Shown here: in pieces, positions 1 through 11,800 of the stretch | Position numbering within the stretch: the stretch's first letter is position 1 | How the letters are laid out: every line of letters starts with the position of its first letter | Assembly (NCBI GenBank): GCA_037903475.1 | Contig: JBAJFG010000188.1 | Coordinates: 1,501,501 to 1,565,500 of the forward strand | Length of the DNA: 64,000 nucleotides | From: Ancylostoma caninum | Lineage: Eukaryota > Nematoda > Chromadorea > Rhabditida > Ancylostomatidae | Direction of reading: 5' to 3' | Notes under the pieces: generated by a model | The model's database searches: none | What the model was told of the DNA's origin: nothing | The model's input: the letters and a program-made list of their open reading frames with translations, nothing else | Position numbers and translations under genes: made by a program

Positions 1-2135
1 TTTCCAAGCAAAAATAGTTTAAGTGCTGTTGCCACACTTTCCAACCAAGGACAGAGGCTACAGTCATGGAGCCACTAATATTAGATGATTTTTTTTAAAA
101 GTCTCGATCATACTAAATCCGCTAGAACTACGCTTTGATTCTTTTACATAACCACCACAACCTATTAAATCTTCCTAGTGATGAAAATAGCGAACTTACC
201 GTTCATTTCCCCTTGCGGGTAGCTAGCAAAAGATCTGAAATGAAATCATAATGAATTTATAAAAGTTCTCTTAGCATAACGTTAGGTTCTTGTTAGTTCT
301 ACGAATTCGATTTTGATACAAGCTTCTCGCTGTCGGATCATAATTTTGATGATTATAAGTAATGAAATCATCAATTATGCTACAACTGTGTAATCCGAAT
401 GATACAGCTGTGTAATCTAATTATACACCGCATGCTCCTTTCTTCCTCGCTATCACTTGTCGAAGTGAAAGGATTGTTTGAGAACAGTCACAAGTTCGAT
501 TTAGCACTGACTGACCTTTGAGTGAGGAAGGCAAGAAGCCCAACAAGGAAGAAAATGAACTGCATTGTTGCCTGTGCTGTTCTGTGTCTTGTGGACCTGG
601 TATTTATACCTCTTTTGTACAGCTCACTGGTTTATGAATTCATTTCGAAAAACGACAGTGGAACCTGAAACGAATAATTTGGAGTGGGGCATTTGTTTGC
701 AGAGTTAGTTAGCTAAGTTTGAGCATACTCACCTACCCGGTTTTTGTGCTGTTAACTACTATAAATTGAATTAGACATTGTTTGCATCGGTGCACTACCT
801 AGAAGAAATTTTGAGTGAGGAACCTTCGCATTTCTTTTCTTTTCGAAGTTCTGCTTGGAGTCATTCAAACAAGCAGTTGCTAATAGACTGTATAGGCATT
901 CCCATCGAAACATAATAATAGAACATTTAGAAGTTTACCTGGAAATATGCTGGTTCGAAGAAACTGATGTTACAATAAAAAGATATAAATAAATAATACA
1001 ATGGGTATGATATTTTACAACAAGGTTCAACAGTTGCAAAAAAAAACTGTTTGAGATATCAACAACTACGCAGTGGGAAATTTGTCCTCAACCAAGCAGA
1101 TAAACTGATAAGGTACTGACAAGTCGTCGTCACAGTGTTGGAGCTTTTGTGTGTCATGGTGTATCACATCAAGCAAATTGTAATGTGACAATAGCAGGTC
1201 TGGACTGTGTTTTAGTTGATGTCGTATAACTGACGTGGTATACCCGGCTCCTCTCGGATGTTTTACTAGTCCGGGTACCTCTTACACCGCTGACGAGAAT
1301 TGCTATTGGCGATGAAAATATTAAAAATGCCCATAGTTTTGGTGATCAGCATATTAGCGCTCAAGTGACCTTTTTCCAAAGATGCGTGAACGAAAAGTCA
1401 GCAAGGTTATTTCGATGACACTGCATCGATGTATTCGTGCAAAATGATTGTTATACTCATACTCAGCGTATTAAAGAACCTCAGAAGACATGCCTTCCGT
1501 GCTCCATGAGGTAAAATACTGAAAAACCAGTAGAATCAATAAATCAATATTTCTTGCAAGGCTGTCATTATATTAGTTTTCAACGCGCCGGAAACCGCAG
1601 TAGACATGTCCTTGCCCATCTCCCAAGCGAAAATGGAAAAAAATTGATAAAATCAATGTATCGATACCATCGTTTGAGATGGTTATCATTTTCGTGTTTA
1701 GCATACTGAAGAACTCCAGTACAAAAGTCCCTGCGACCTCTTGAGCAGAAACTGCAAAAAATCAATGAAATGGATATACAGGGTGGCTGTCAAGTATGGA
1801 TCGCTCAATTTTCTAATCTCCTGCTCCGCAAACGCAAGATATCGGGATGGCATCTTCATTACCTTGTTTCACTCATGCATTAGCGATCATCGTATAAGGT
1901 GCTGCTCAAAGAAGTTTATTTCAGACTTGGTGCGGACGCTGAGTCTCCCTCCAAGTAAAACTTTGGCCGCTAGATGTTGGCGTCGGTCTTGCTCCACTTT
2001 CTCTCGAATGCTGCCCTGAGGGAGTTACCTCTTTTGTTGCTCCGTATACCTTAGCGTCACTAACTGCGAAAGTTAGTGTCAGAAGACGAAAGTGGATTTT
2101 GTGGTGCGATCATGGGCCCAATGTTGTTATGGGGT
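1..2135. other. No supported gene
   Basis: A/T-rich sequence with no frame that looks coding. The only item of note is a short hydrophobic 15-codon stretch at 555-599. Kazal-type motifs (CGSDGxTY) expected from the missing 5' part of the agrin gene are not seen here. Confidence 0.6.
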
Positions 2136-4330
2136 AAATTATTATTATTATTATTATCTTTATTACATGATTTTTCATGTAAACTCAAGAGATACCAAAG
2201 AAAAACACAAAAAAAAAAAAAAACAAAGTGTGCAGTAATATCAGTACGAGAATCATAAGTTAAACAGTGCCATTTTTATGTTGAGCATCCTCAAGGCAAC
2301 TGGTGACACATTTTCTAACTACGCTCAGGCTGGTTGGGAGACGTTTAAGTTTACTCAGTCTTACAATTAGGTATTCTGTTCCTGCTCTGTTCACGAAAAA
2401 GCTCGATCTTAATGAAGATTTTGGCCTTTCAAAAACTAGTTTATATGGACCTCCTCTTGTCACTGATAAATGAAATGAGAAGAAATTGTCGACATTTATG
2501 TTAAGTTTTTCGTTTGGAATTTTCCAAAGCATTATTAGATCATTTCTTTTCCTTCTCAATTCAAGAGTTTGAAGGTTCAATTCCTTCTTCCTAACGTCAC
2601 TGCAGAGTGTGTTGTTATACTTAAATCCTTTAATTCTAATCATGGCTTTCCTCGTAAAACGACTCTGTACTTTTTCAAGCAATGCCACCATTTTTTTTTT
2701 CAGGTGAGGATTGAATATTGTTGTTCCATATTCGAGTGAAGGCCTTACATAGGATTTGTATGCTAATGACAATACTGAGGGATCATTAGTGGATAGACAT
2801 TTGAAAAGGTTGTACAATCTATGGTTGGCATTCTTAGCAAGTTTATTGCAATGTGACTCGAATTTTAATTTGTTGTCAATGATAAAGCCGAGATCGCATA
2901 CTTCGTCAGCCTTAATAAGACATACATTATTAATGTAATAGGACCTGCTTAAATTTCGGACTCGGATTTCCATAACTTCTGTTTTCTCAGCTGATATGGG
3001 CAATGACCAGCTAACAGCCCAAAGATTAATCAGGGGTGGTAGTAAACCTCCTGGAACGGCGATGAAACGATGAGCAGAAGGTCGCGGTGAACTGTCAGCT
3101 CTGGTTTGCAACCATGAACTAGCTAGGAGCTAACTGACAACTGTGGTCTTTGGATGATGAGGCTCTTGCAAAACCTTCAAACCCTTAGAGGTTTCGAACC
3201 TTCACAGATGGGATGCCCATTGTCCTCGGAGTATGCTGACATACCTCTGAACCGTGGATTCGATTGCAAACGAGACCTTATGTTACCATTATATCCCAAG
3301 CGGCCAGTGAATCTCTTCCGCATAACCTAACTTTGATGCATTAAGCTCAAAGATGTAGTTCTACGCCCATAAAATATGTGGGATTAATTTAAGAAAGAGT
3401 AGGGCTCAGCTGTCAAAATCAGCCACCAGGAGATTGGAGTCACCGATGATCTCCGACGGAAGGTCATGGTGATCGAGACAGTGGGAACGTCGATCAGCTG
3501 GGTGTACCCGGAAATGTGTCTTCACTAAAAAGGAGTCAGTGCACGCTCGACTGGCTACAACGATGAACCCAAACCATGAGCAAAAAGTCCTCTGGAGGAA
3601 TTTCGCGAAACGACGAGATCGTCGTCTGCGTCTCGCGCGCCGCACACTCTTTCGCTCACCGCGTCCTCGTCGTTTCATACTGGCAGCAAGTTCAACGTAA
3701 CGGTGAGCTCATAGTTCGATTTCGAACTGTGAGTTTACCTGCAAGTATGGTCCCCGTTTCGTCATAGTTTTTAAGCATCGTTCTTAGAAAACCATGTTCG
3801 GGCCAATGAAGCTTACATTGCTCTCCCGCAGTTCCCCGTAAGGTAGGAGTTAGCTGCCAGTTAAAGTTATTCGTTAACTGACAGTTTCAGTAGGTTTACT
3901 ACCACCCCAGATTTATACGTGATTGGAGTATATGAAACTCATCTTCATTCTGTATGGTATGGTGAATCTTCAAATCATCAGCATACTTTACATTTTATCC
4001 CACTTTGCTTGGTAATGAAAAAGTAGTTCAGCAGTATAAATGTTAGACAAAACCGGTGATAAAACTCCACCTTGTGGAACTCTACACGGAGCTTTACGCA
4101 CAGTCGGAAAATGTCTCATTGACTCTAACCTGAAAAGTTCTGTCTTCTAGGAATGCTCCCAACCATTCGACCAAATCAAGGTGTAGGCCAATGTGCTTCA
4201 ATACATATAGAAGGTTTTTGTGAGATACTATGTCAAATGATTAAGCGAAATGAAAGTATACAACGTCTACTGGCAAGCACTTATCTAGAGCATCGGTCCA
4301 TTCATTCAATACTTCAGTAAATGACCTTGT
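2136..4330 (-). pseudogene. Broken non-LTR retrotransposon (reverse transcriptase relic)
   Basis: On the minus strand, 4300-3911 translates with stops to a reverse-transcriptase palm. A DVVYFHFA-stop-SFD stretch near 4241 corresponds to the usual F-D-F-x-K-A-F-D with the first catalytic Asp changed to His, and VPQGGVLSPVLSNIY lies near 4050-4090. The frame continues at 3030-2260 with LPISAEKTEVMEIRV, DLGFIIDNKLKFESHCNKL and YVRPSLEYGT, the thumb region of CR1/jockey-type elements. A (TAA)n-type tail at about 2146-2177 marks the 3' end. A 880-bp element interrupts it at 3031-3910. The 5' part, including the endonuclease, is missing. Confidence 0.75.
3031..3910. mobile_element. TIR element inserted in the retrotransposon
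   Basis: The left end CAGGGGTGGTAGTAAACCT and the inverted right end (AGGTTTACTACCACCCCAG) form about 20-bp terminal repeats with two mismatches. Flanks ATTAAT and ATTTAT look like an imperfect 6-bp target duplication, and removing the insert restores the reverse-transcriptase frame (LQSRIN joined to LWAVSW). The inside has no recognised gene. A one-sided relative starts at 62946. Confidence 0.65.
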
Positions 4331-7300
4331 GAACCTGTCTCTCGATCCATGGAATGGGGTACATATTGTAATATTTCTTCTCTATGGAAACCGGCGTAAA
4401 TTTTAAATTTTTCAAATTTTACCACAAAAAAAACAGAGAAGTAGACTGTCCTGAAGTCAACTTGTCCCAAACAATGGTAGACTGAAGAAGCGGAGCTGAT
4501 TCGCTCACCACCCACTTCTTCACGCTACCGCGATACAACGACACTAGTTGAATTGGTTTTCACAGAATTCATGGAACGCCAATAGTGAAAACGTTTCCAT
4601 CCGTGAAAACGAGGTTGTGGAGATTTCTTGAGAGGTTCGGATACGAAGATTTCTTTTGGAAATCTTTGTGCACAGTGCAAATATTCCCACCCCACCCAAT
4701 CTGACGGTGTGCTGTCTCGAAGCGTTCAGTAACTGCGCTGTCACAGCTGAATTTTCGCGATATTCTGGAAAGCGTCTGGGGAAATATTCGATTAAAGCTA
4801 TGCGATTCGATCTGATCGGGCTGGCGATGCTCTTCTCGATAATGTCACTTTAATGTGAGGTGCGATTGGATCGAGGTCCCCCTGGTTTCCGGACTAGGAG
4901 GGCATAGCCGCTCTCCCTTTTCTGTCATGCAGTGTTCACGACTGTTGGTGCAGGGGAATCAGGACATTTAGCAAATTCTGTAACATGGCATGTGCAATTG
5001 ATGAGGTCAGCGATGGCAGTACGATGACGAAATTTCCTTATAACTTCTGGAGGAGTCTAAGTATGGGGACCAAAATTCAAACGCTGTTTATAGAGGCCTC
5101 TAGGTATCATTATGTTGCGAAGGGCAGGTGACAGCTACTTTCTTGTTTTCTTCACAGCATTTGAAGAAAGCGATCCATACTTAATAGCAACCCTCTTATT
5201 GTTAAGCCAATCGGTATTCTCGGGTGGGAAGTAGCCTATGACCTCTGCCGTCCTCTGTGGGGTCTGCCTGCTAAATTTGGTCTGGTTCTGACTTCTATTC
5301 CGAATATACAAACATACAAACAAGCACACACACAAACTTTCACTTTTATATATATATACATACATATTCATAAGAACCATAAGCAGACCTATTAGATTGG
5401 TGCATAATTAGTGCGGCCTTTTCGCGACTTCTTTTCTCGCTGAATATCGAAGCTTTCGAATGGTTTTTCGCGAAAACAACCAGCTCCTTTCAATTGTTAA
5501 AAATGCTATCGGAAGACGCATCCACCTCCGCCATAATATGCTCTATCACTTCGAGAAAAGTTCGGATGCCATTTCGTGATCTCAGCGAGCCTTTCAAAAA
5601 AAAAACGTTCAGCAAGGCTAAGTTGAACGATTGTTCATCTTCCTAAGGTACGAGCTTCACAGATAAAGAAAGAAGAGGTCCGCCATCAAATTCCAAGCGC
5701 CAGGAATTTCCGGCAGCCTGGAAGAGTACAGCTTGGCAACGAGAATGCTGTCCGAATCATAGGTACGATAGTGATGAGACAGGGGTCAGAAAAGTGAAGG
5801 TTGTTCGGGTCAAAAAAGTGAAGATTGTTCACCAACCACCTCGATGAAGTTGAGGAAGGTAAAAAGAGTGAAGTTTACAGAGTGCGAGATAGTGAAGCCC
5901 TTTTTTAAGATGGTTCGCACCGAAACAGCTCTAATATTGCGCAAAATTGGGAAAAAAAGATCACATGTTAAGCGGCGGAATGTTAAAAATGTTCACAATC
6001 CCGACAATCTCACCTTAATGTGTGAAATAACTGACATGTCAGAGATTTGCAAAGCGCCCTGCTTTCGTGCCGGGACTCACACTCATCTCAACACTGATTG
6101 CGTCTCACCTTGATTTTCGCTAAATATCTCGGCAATCTCATGAACCTGTATGTTGCGCAGTTGTCAGTAGTCTTCTTCATAACATTCTCCACAAAATGAC
6201 ACCAAGACCGGCTTTTTATTCTTTTTACTAAGGATCCACGAAGATATCAATTTTTTAAAATCTGAATGAGGGATTTGCGTCCTTTAAAATCTCTCGGCAT
6301 TTTTCAGAAAACGGTGAGTAGCGCCTGGGACAAATGCCCTGTGTAGCTGGAGAGGGTTAGAGGGAGAGCGCACGCGATGTGAGAGGGCGCCCGACGCGAG
6401 ATTGAGATGGCGGGGCACCTGTCTCACCATATATTCTCCGTCGGAAGTGAACGAAACTAGAATACCAAGAATTAGATATCGTTCTGCTCAGAATTTCCTG
6501 CTGAGTCCAGCTGACAACCGCGCAACTTTCAATTCTCCCAAATAAGGAAGATATCGCGGTTTTTACGTTTTAGGAGATTTGTCATTGTTATCTGCATTTC
6601 TGTCGCTCCACTACCACCTAGTGTAACGTCGCATTGTTATTCCGTCTGACAACCGCGCAACACTTACTTTTTTGAGCTGAATATGATATTCAAGGCCAAA
6701 GCTCAGATTTCAGGCAATCTCATGCCAATATTCTCAATAGTTTTTCTCAACGCGTGTTAGCCGGCGACTCCTGAGCTTCATGTTTCCTAGCGCATTTTTG
6801 TACGAAGATTTTAATCCACAACTGCGCGTTCCATGTATTTCTTCCCTCCCCGAACAAAATGTGCGACTTTCTGCACCCTTTTCTTATCGGGGGCTGCGCC
6901 CCAAATCCAACTCATCTTCATCGTCGTAGGTGAAGGTTCCCCTCAACGGCGCTACCGTAAATGATGGTGGATTGAGACGCGTTTCAGGTTATCGTACCTA
7001 TGGTCCGAATTCTCTGCAATATGGCTCGTTCAACCATTGTTGTTCCTCTCAAAAAGCTCAGAAAAGCATGGAGATTGGCTGAATGGATGCACACAAATTC
7101 TCAGACAGAAGCAATATTCGAATTTCCATCGATTTTCTACAGAAAACGAGCAGGCTTCATTTCTGAGGAATCTGTTCGATCCGACCTCTTTCCCTTCCAC
7201 GGCTGCCAAAAGTTCCTGTCTGTCGAAATTTGATAGTAGAGCTTCTCCTCCTTTATCTATAGGATTGTACCTCCCTAATTGAACTACTTAGACATTTTTC

Positions 7301-7577
7301 GAAGTGGCTTTGCTGATTTTCCATCAGTCGAAATTTTGTTGAGATTGCGGAATGACTGTGCTGCATTCCAACCTTTCTCGAAGTGGTAGAGCATGACTTG
7401 GCGGATGTGATCACAATTTTTTATAGCAGCGTTAATAAACAAAAGGAGAGGATTATTAACATGGAAAAACCGTTCAAGAAGCGTTAATTTTTAACACATA
7501 ACGGGTAATACAACCCATCAGTGGGTCGTATCCGTTTCAACCTTTTCCTTAGGTGGAACTTTCCCAAATTCTGGCCC

Positions 7578-7834
7578 TACTCTGATAACTGTGCAGGACG
7601 AACGCAGACCAAACGGCGTAATGGTTCGCGTAGAAAACCTACCAGCAACGGTTGCCAGTTGCTGCCATCCTCCCCTCGATTGCTGCTCAATATGTAGGCC
7701 CTTTAGCAGCAATTGCCGAAAGAAGGCAGCAATCGAGGGGAGGTTGGATGGAACTGGCAACCGTTGCTGCTAGGGTTTCTACCCGAACCATTACGCCGTT
7801 CGGGCTGCGTTCGTGCTGCACAGTTATCAGAGTA
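7578..7834. mobile_element. 257-bp fold-back MITE, copy 1
   Basis: This is an almost complete palindrome running from TACTCTGATAACTGTGCAG to its inverse, with arms over 100 bp that include GAACGGCGTAATGGTTCG and GCCAGTTGCTGCCATCC. A second copy of identical length lies at 45730-45986. Open frames over it are produced by the palindrome. Confidence 0.85.
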
Positions 7835-7849
7835 GGGGTTACTCTACCC

Positions 7850-8265
7850 GCTGAGCACGGAACTAGTGTTCATTTTATACCGTAACTGCGCTACTGTAGG
7901 GTTACTGTAGGCATAGTGTAGATAATGCTGATGTATTTTCTCACAGCATCTACTGCATTTTTGAACTTTGGGGTTACTTGACGTGTTGAACATGACCACG
8001 GGGACCATCTTGTACCGTAGAGCAGTGTTGTAAGGCTACAGAAGTGTTACTGCATGGTTACTGTAGGCGTACTTTAGATGAAGTTTAGTGACGAAATTCA
8101 GTGAAATTTTGGTGAGTGAGGATATTTGACATGCTGAGCACGAATTCTACTCTCATTTTGTACCGTAGCGCAGTACTGTGGGCATACACAGTTTGTCTAC
8201 CAAATTCAGCGAAACTTTCGCAAGTGGGGGTTTTTGACATGCTGAAACGAATTTGAGATCCATGT
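7850..8265. repeat. Degenerate tandem repeat with CCGTARCGCAGTRCTGT-type core
   Basis: Three to four units of about 110-145 bp each carry a variant of 'TGCTGAGCACG', then 'TTTTGTACCGTAG(A/C)GCAGT', then 'GGTTACTGTAGGC'. Units begin near 7850, 7985, 8128 and 8240. The array lies inside the disrupted mariner-like element. Confidence 0.55.
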
Positions 8266-8779
8266 CTGAGAAAGATGAAATGTTTGAGAACAGTGCTGTT
8301 TGTTTGAGATCAGAGTGATGTCAAATATGCCCTAACTCCCACAATTCTGATGAGAAACAAGCCAGAATTAGCTTTGGTCCAAATTGGCCCTGAGTGAAAA
8401 ATCTGCGTTGTCGCGAATGTGTTAATGAGAAAAGGTGTCGCCAAAAAGACGCATTAATTATGCGCCAACAATAATTTAATATGAACGAAAAAAGTGGAAG
8501 AAGTTGTAGCCAAATTTGTTTTGAAGTAGGAATTCATCTATTGCTATTTCTTGGTTTGCTCACATAGCCATGCATAGTAGCGAAAGCAACGAATTCGGCA
8601 GAAATCCTCTGAAAGATGTGTATTCGTGCATAGTTTGACCTTATAACGCAATTAATTCGTATATGTATGCGTCTAGTGGACGAGCACTTCAGCACATAAA
8701 TGAGACAAGGGGCCAGTCCAAGTCTTATTTTCAGGTAAAATTTAATTAGTAAGGCAAGTTCTGCTATGTTTTCTTTCAG

Positions 8780-8843
8780 ATGCTTGCCAGTGCCACAGTT
8801 TGGGTTCGTTCGGGCCTAGCTGCGACAAGGATGGAAACTGCAG
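8780..8843 (+). CDS. agr-1: agrin exon: first half of LE domain 1
   Basis: The exon starts after a TTCTTTCAG acceptor and ends at GTGAGT. It encodes ACQCHSLGSFGPSCDKDGNC, the first four cysteines of an eight-cysteine laminin-EGF domain. It begins with two bases of a codon, so one base must come from an upstream exon, which shows that this is not the first exon. Confidence 0.85.
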
Positions 8844-11800
8844 GTGAGTAGTTGGCTCGGAATTCCAATTCTAGCATCATTTCTTCTCTTTTTCAAAATT
8901 CCAACCGAAAAAATTCCCTCATACTCCTAATACAGATGTCGCGCTGGAGTTGGAGGAGCAAAGTGCGACCATTGTCTTCCAGGCTTCTGGGGTTTGCATT
9001 TGATCGCTACTGGTGCTCAGTCCTGCAAGCGTAAGTTCACATTTCTTCATTGTCCTGTGAAATATTCTTGAGGCAATACAGTCCATGAATTCAACTCCCT
9101 TTTTCTTGTGCGAAGTAGCCTTAGCATCTCGGAAACAAAAAGAAAAGCTCAACAAGTAACAAGGCACAAAAATCTTGCTCCCTTTGTTTATAGCTTGTGG
9201 ATGCTCGTCGTTCGGCTCTTCACGAGCAGACTGCGAACAGTCGACAGGACGGTGTGAGTGTTCTCGCGGTGCTCGTGGCGAGAAATGTGAACGTTGCGCG
9301 TCAGACTTCGTCATGACTCCGTCTGGATGTGTGGCGAGGCAGGAGTTCCAGGCACCAAGGTAGGGGGTGTCGATTGAGGGCAATCTGTACCGAATGCGCC
9401 CGTCATTCACGCGTCAGACACACACAGCTAGATCCCTATGAAGCATCCTGCTAATCTCCTTCAGGTCTTGTTCATTCCTGAAGTGTCATCACGGAGCGAA
9501 GTGCGTCGAGTCGAATGTAGGCCTTCCTGACTGCAAATGCCCTGAACACTGCTTGGTTGACCACCTGGGAATCGGTTAGTTGTACATAACGGATCCGAAG
9601 ACATTGTCTGACACAGCTGTGTGTCCCTTGCAAGATTTATTCCGCTTAAAATCTGGTGAACCTCAAGCAGGCTGACTAACCATAATTGAAAATTTCGACA
9701 ATTTTCCTTCTTCCAAGTAGGTCGCTATGGGTACGGGTAAGGTTTGCACAAATTCTTTAAATAACGCACAGTGGCAGACATAAGTATTGCAACGAGTCGT
9801 CTTCTGTCCGTAACTTCTTACAAAGCAGAGCTGGGCTTCTCTAATTTTTACATATTTTGCAGGTCCACATGTGGTACTGGCGGAACTATTATAGATGCGG
9901 CTTCATTTCGTGCATGAATTTCTTTAGGAGAATTTTTTTGTTTGGTGATGTCGAAATTTGGGATTCGACGGTGTTGACAACAACCTACTTACAAGAAAAT
10001 GTTTACAAACAGGATCTCGGCTTGATTTGGATTTATTACACTAGTTTCGAAATATTTTCGTTTATGAATGTATATTAACAGAGGATTCATTGACATCTGC
10101 GGGCCCTGCATGTGATCAGTCTGTTGGTAACTCTCCGCCGCAATTATCCTAACCCATTATTTCTGTTCTAAGGTCAACATTGCTCCTTATGATATTTCTG
10201 CTCTATCCAAGGATGTTCATCTCCATTGCGATGTCTATTCCTCATGGAGATTGGAGATAACCCAGCTAGTTTTGGTTGAGCCAGTAGTGCACATAGTCAA
10301 AAATAAATTGGTTTGGATTTTTGTTTTGCTTCGAAAAGTGAGTTTGATTAGAAAATCATGTTGGCTACAAATGCTGTCCATCCTTTTCAGTGCAGCTTAT
10401 ATGTAGCCATTGGAATTGTGACGATTTTGATGACTTACTACGGCTCAAAATTGAGTGGCAGCAGTAGTCAGCAAAGGTTTGTAACTCACCATACTCTTCG
10501 CTGGATTCTTGTTGTTGTATTTGAAGCCACATGCTTTGTAAACGTTCCATTTGCTCCGCTGTATTAAAATTGAACGGAATTTTCGTGCTTCCGTAAGAGT
10601 AAAGTAGTATACCCCACCTCTCTGATGTCCAGCATGGTTCTTTACATCTCCGTGTGGTATAATTTACCTCCTAATTCGTCGAAATCAGGCAATTCTGAGC
10701 TCTACTGTCTGCGAAAACATTCTGAACAATTAGCCGCTCCTTCATGCACAACACTGTCAGAAGACGTCGTTTTTCCAAAAATCCAGGCCACATTTTCGAC
10801 AATGTGCACCATTGGCTCAACCAAAACTTATACAAGGCTGGCAGATATGGATGAATCCTGTGTTAAAATGTATTTTTGAGTGGAAGTGTTTCGAAACTAA
10901 TGTAATAAATCCAATTCAGGTCAAGATCCCATTTGTAAACATTTCCTTGTAGGTGGTTGTCAACATCGTCGACGTCCAAATTTCGACTTCACCAAATAAA
11001 AAATTTCTCCCAGCGAAATTCATGAACGAAATGAAGTCGCATCATTTTCACCAGTACTTAGTGCGTACCTGCAGAACGTGTAAAAATTAGAGTTGCCCAG
11101 CTCTGCTTTGAAAGGAGTTATGGGCAGAAGACCATTTGTTGCAACACTTATGTCCGCCACTGTGAATCTCAGAGGAGGATTCTTTCTATGCTAGATGGAT
11201 TGGAATTCAGCCTTCCACCACCTAAGGATTTTCTATACTGTTTCTTCAGTTGCGAACATGAGTGTCTGCGGATCAGATGGCACCACATATGAGGACATGT
11301 GCCAGTTGCTGCAATTCGCCTGCAAACACCAGCTGGACATCGTTGCCGTGTCGCTCGGAATCTGCCCGCAAGGTACATCGTTCCATCTCTACAATCTGCA
11401 TAGGCCCTGTCTTAGGCCATGTCGTTCAGATTCTGCTGAGCCGCGCGAGAGGAATAACAGGCAGAGGGAGAACTCGATTGAAGTCGACGCGTGTCTGACG
11501 GCGAACTGCAGCGCTAACACAGGTTTTTTTTAGATGAATTTAAATATAGAAAGGAAGGATGTTAAAAATTATTTCCCAACAAATACAGAGTGGCGAAAAA
11601 ATAAGTGCGCCATAAAAGGCGTTCAAATTTTATTTTCTGCCAATGAACATTTCAAGAAATTTATTCCTGTACAACTACAGGGCGCGACATTTCATAATTA
11701 CACAAAATTTTTGATGTGTCTGCCATAAGCTTTGATGCAGGCGTTAATTCGTTTCTTCATGGAGTCGATGGTGCGACGCAGGTAGTTAACGTCTAGATTA

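Larger units (their letters stand above)
5392..8475. mobile_element. Mariner-like element, disrupted by nested insertions
   Basis: The left end TTAGATTGGTGCATAATTAG and the right end, read in reverse (TTGTTGGCGCATAATTAATG), are related terminal repeats. The arms at 5392-5640 and 7240-7495 match the shorter element at 58883-59746. The right arm is cut after 7495 and its terminal piece resumes near 8430, with a fold-back MITE and a tandem array in between. No intact transposase was found. Confidence 0.45.

Noticed and set aside
8919..9410. 163-aa minus-strand open frame
   Set aside because: It is antisense to the LE exons, whose + strand reading has all sixteen expected cysteines and splice borders.
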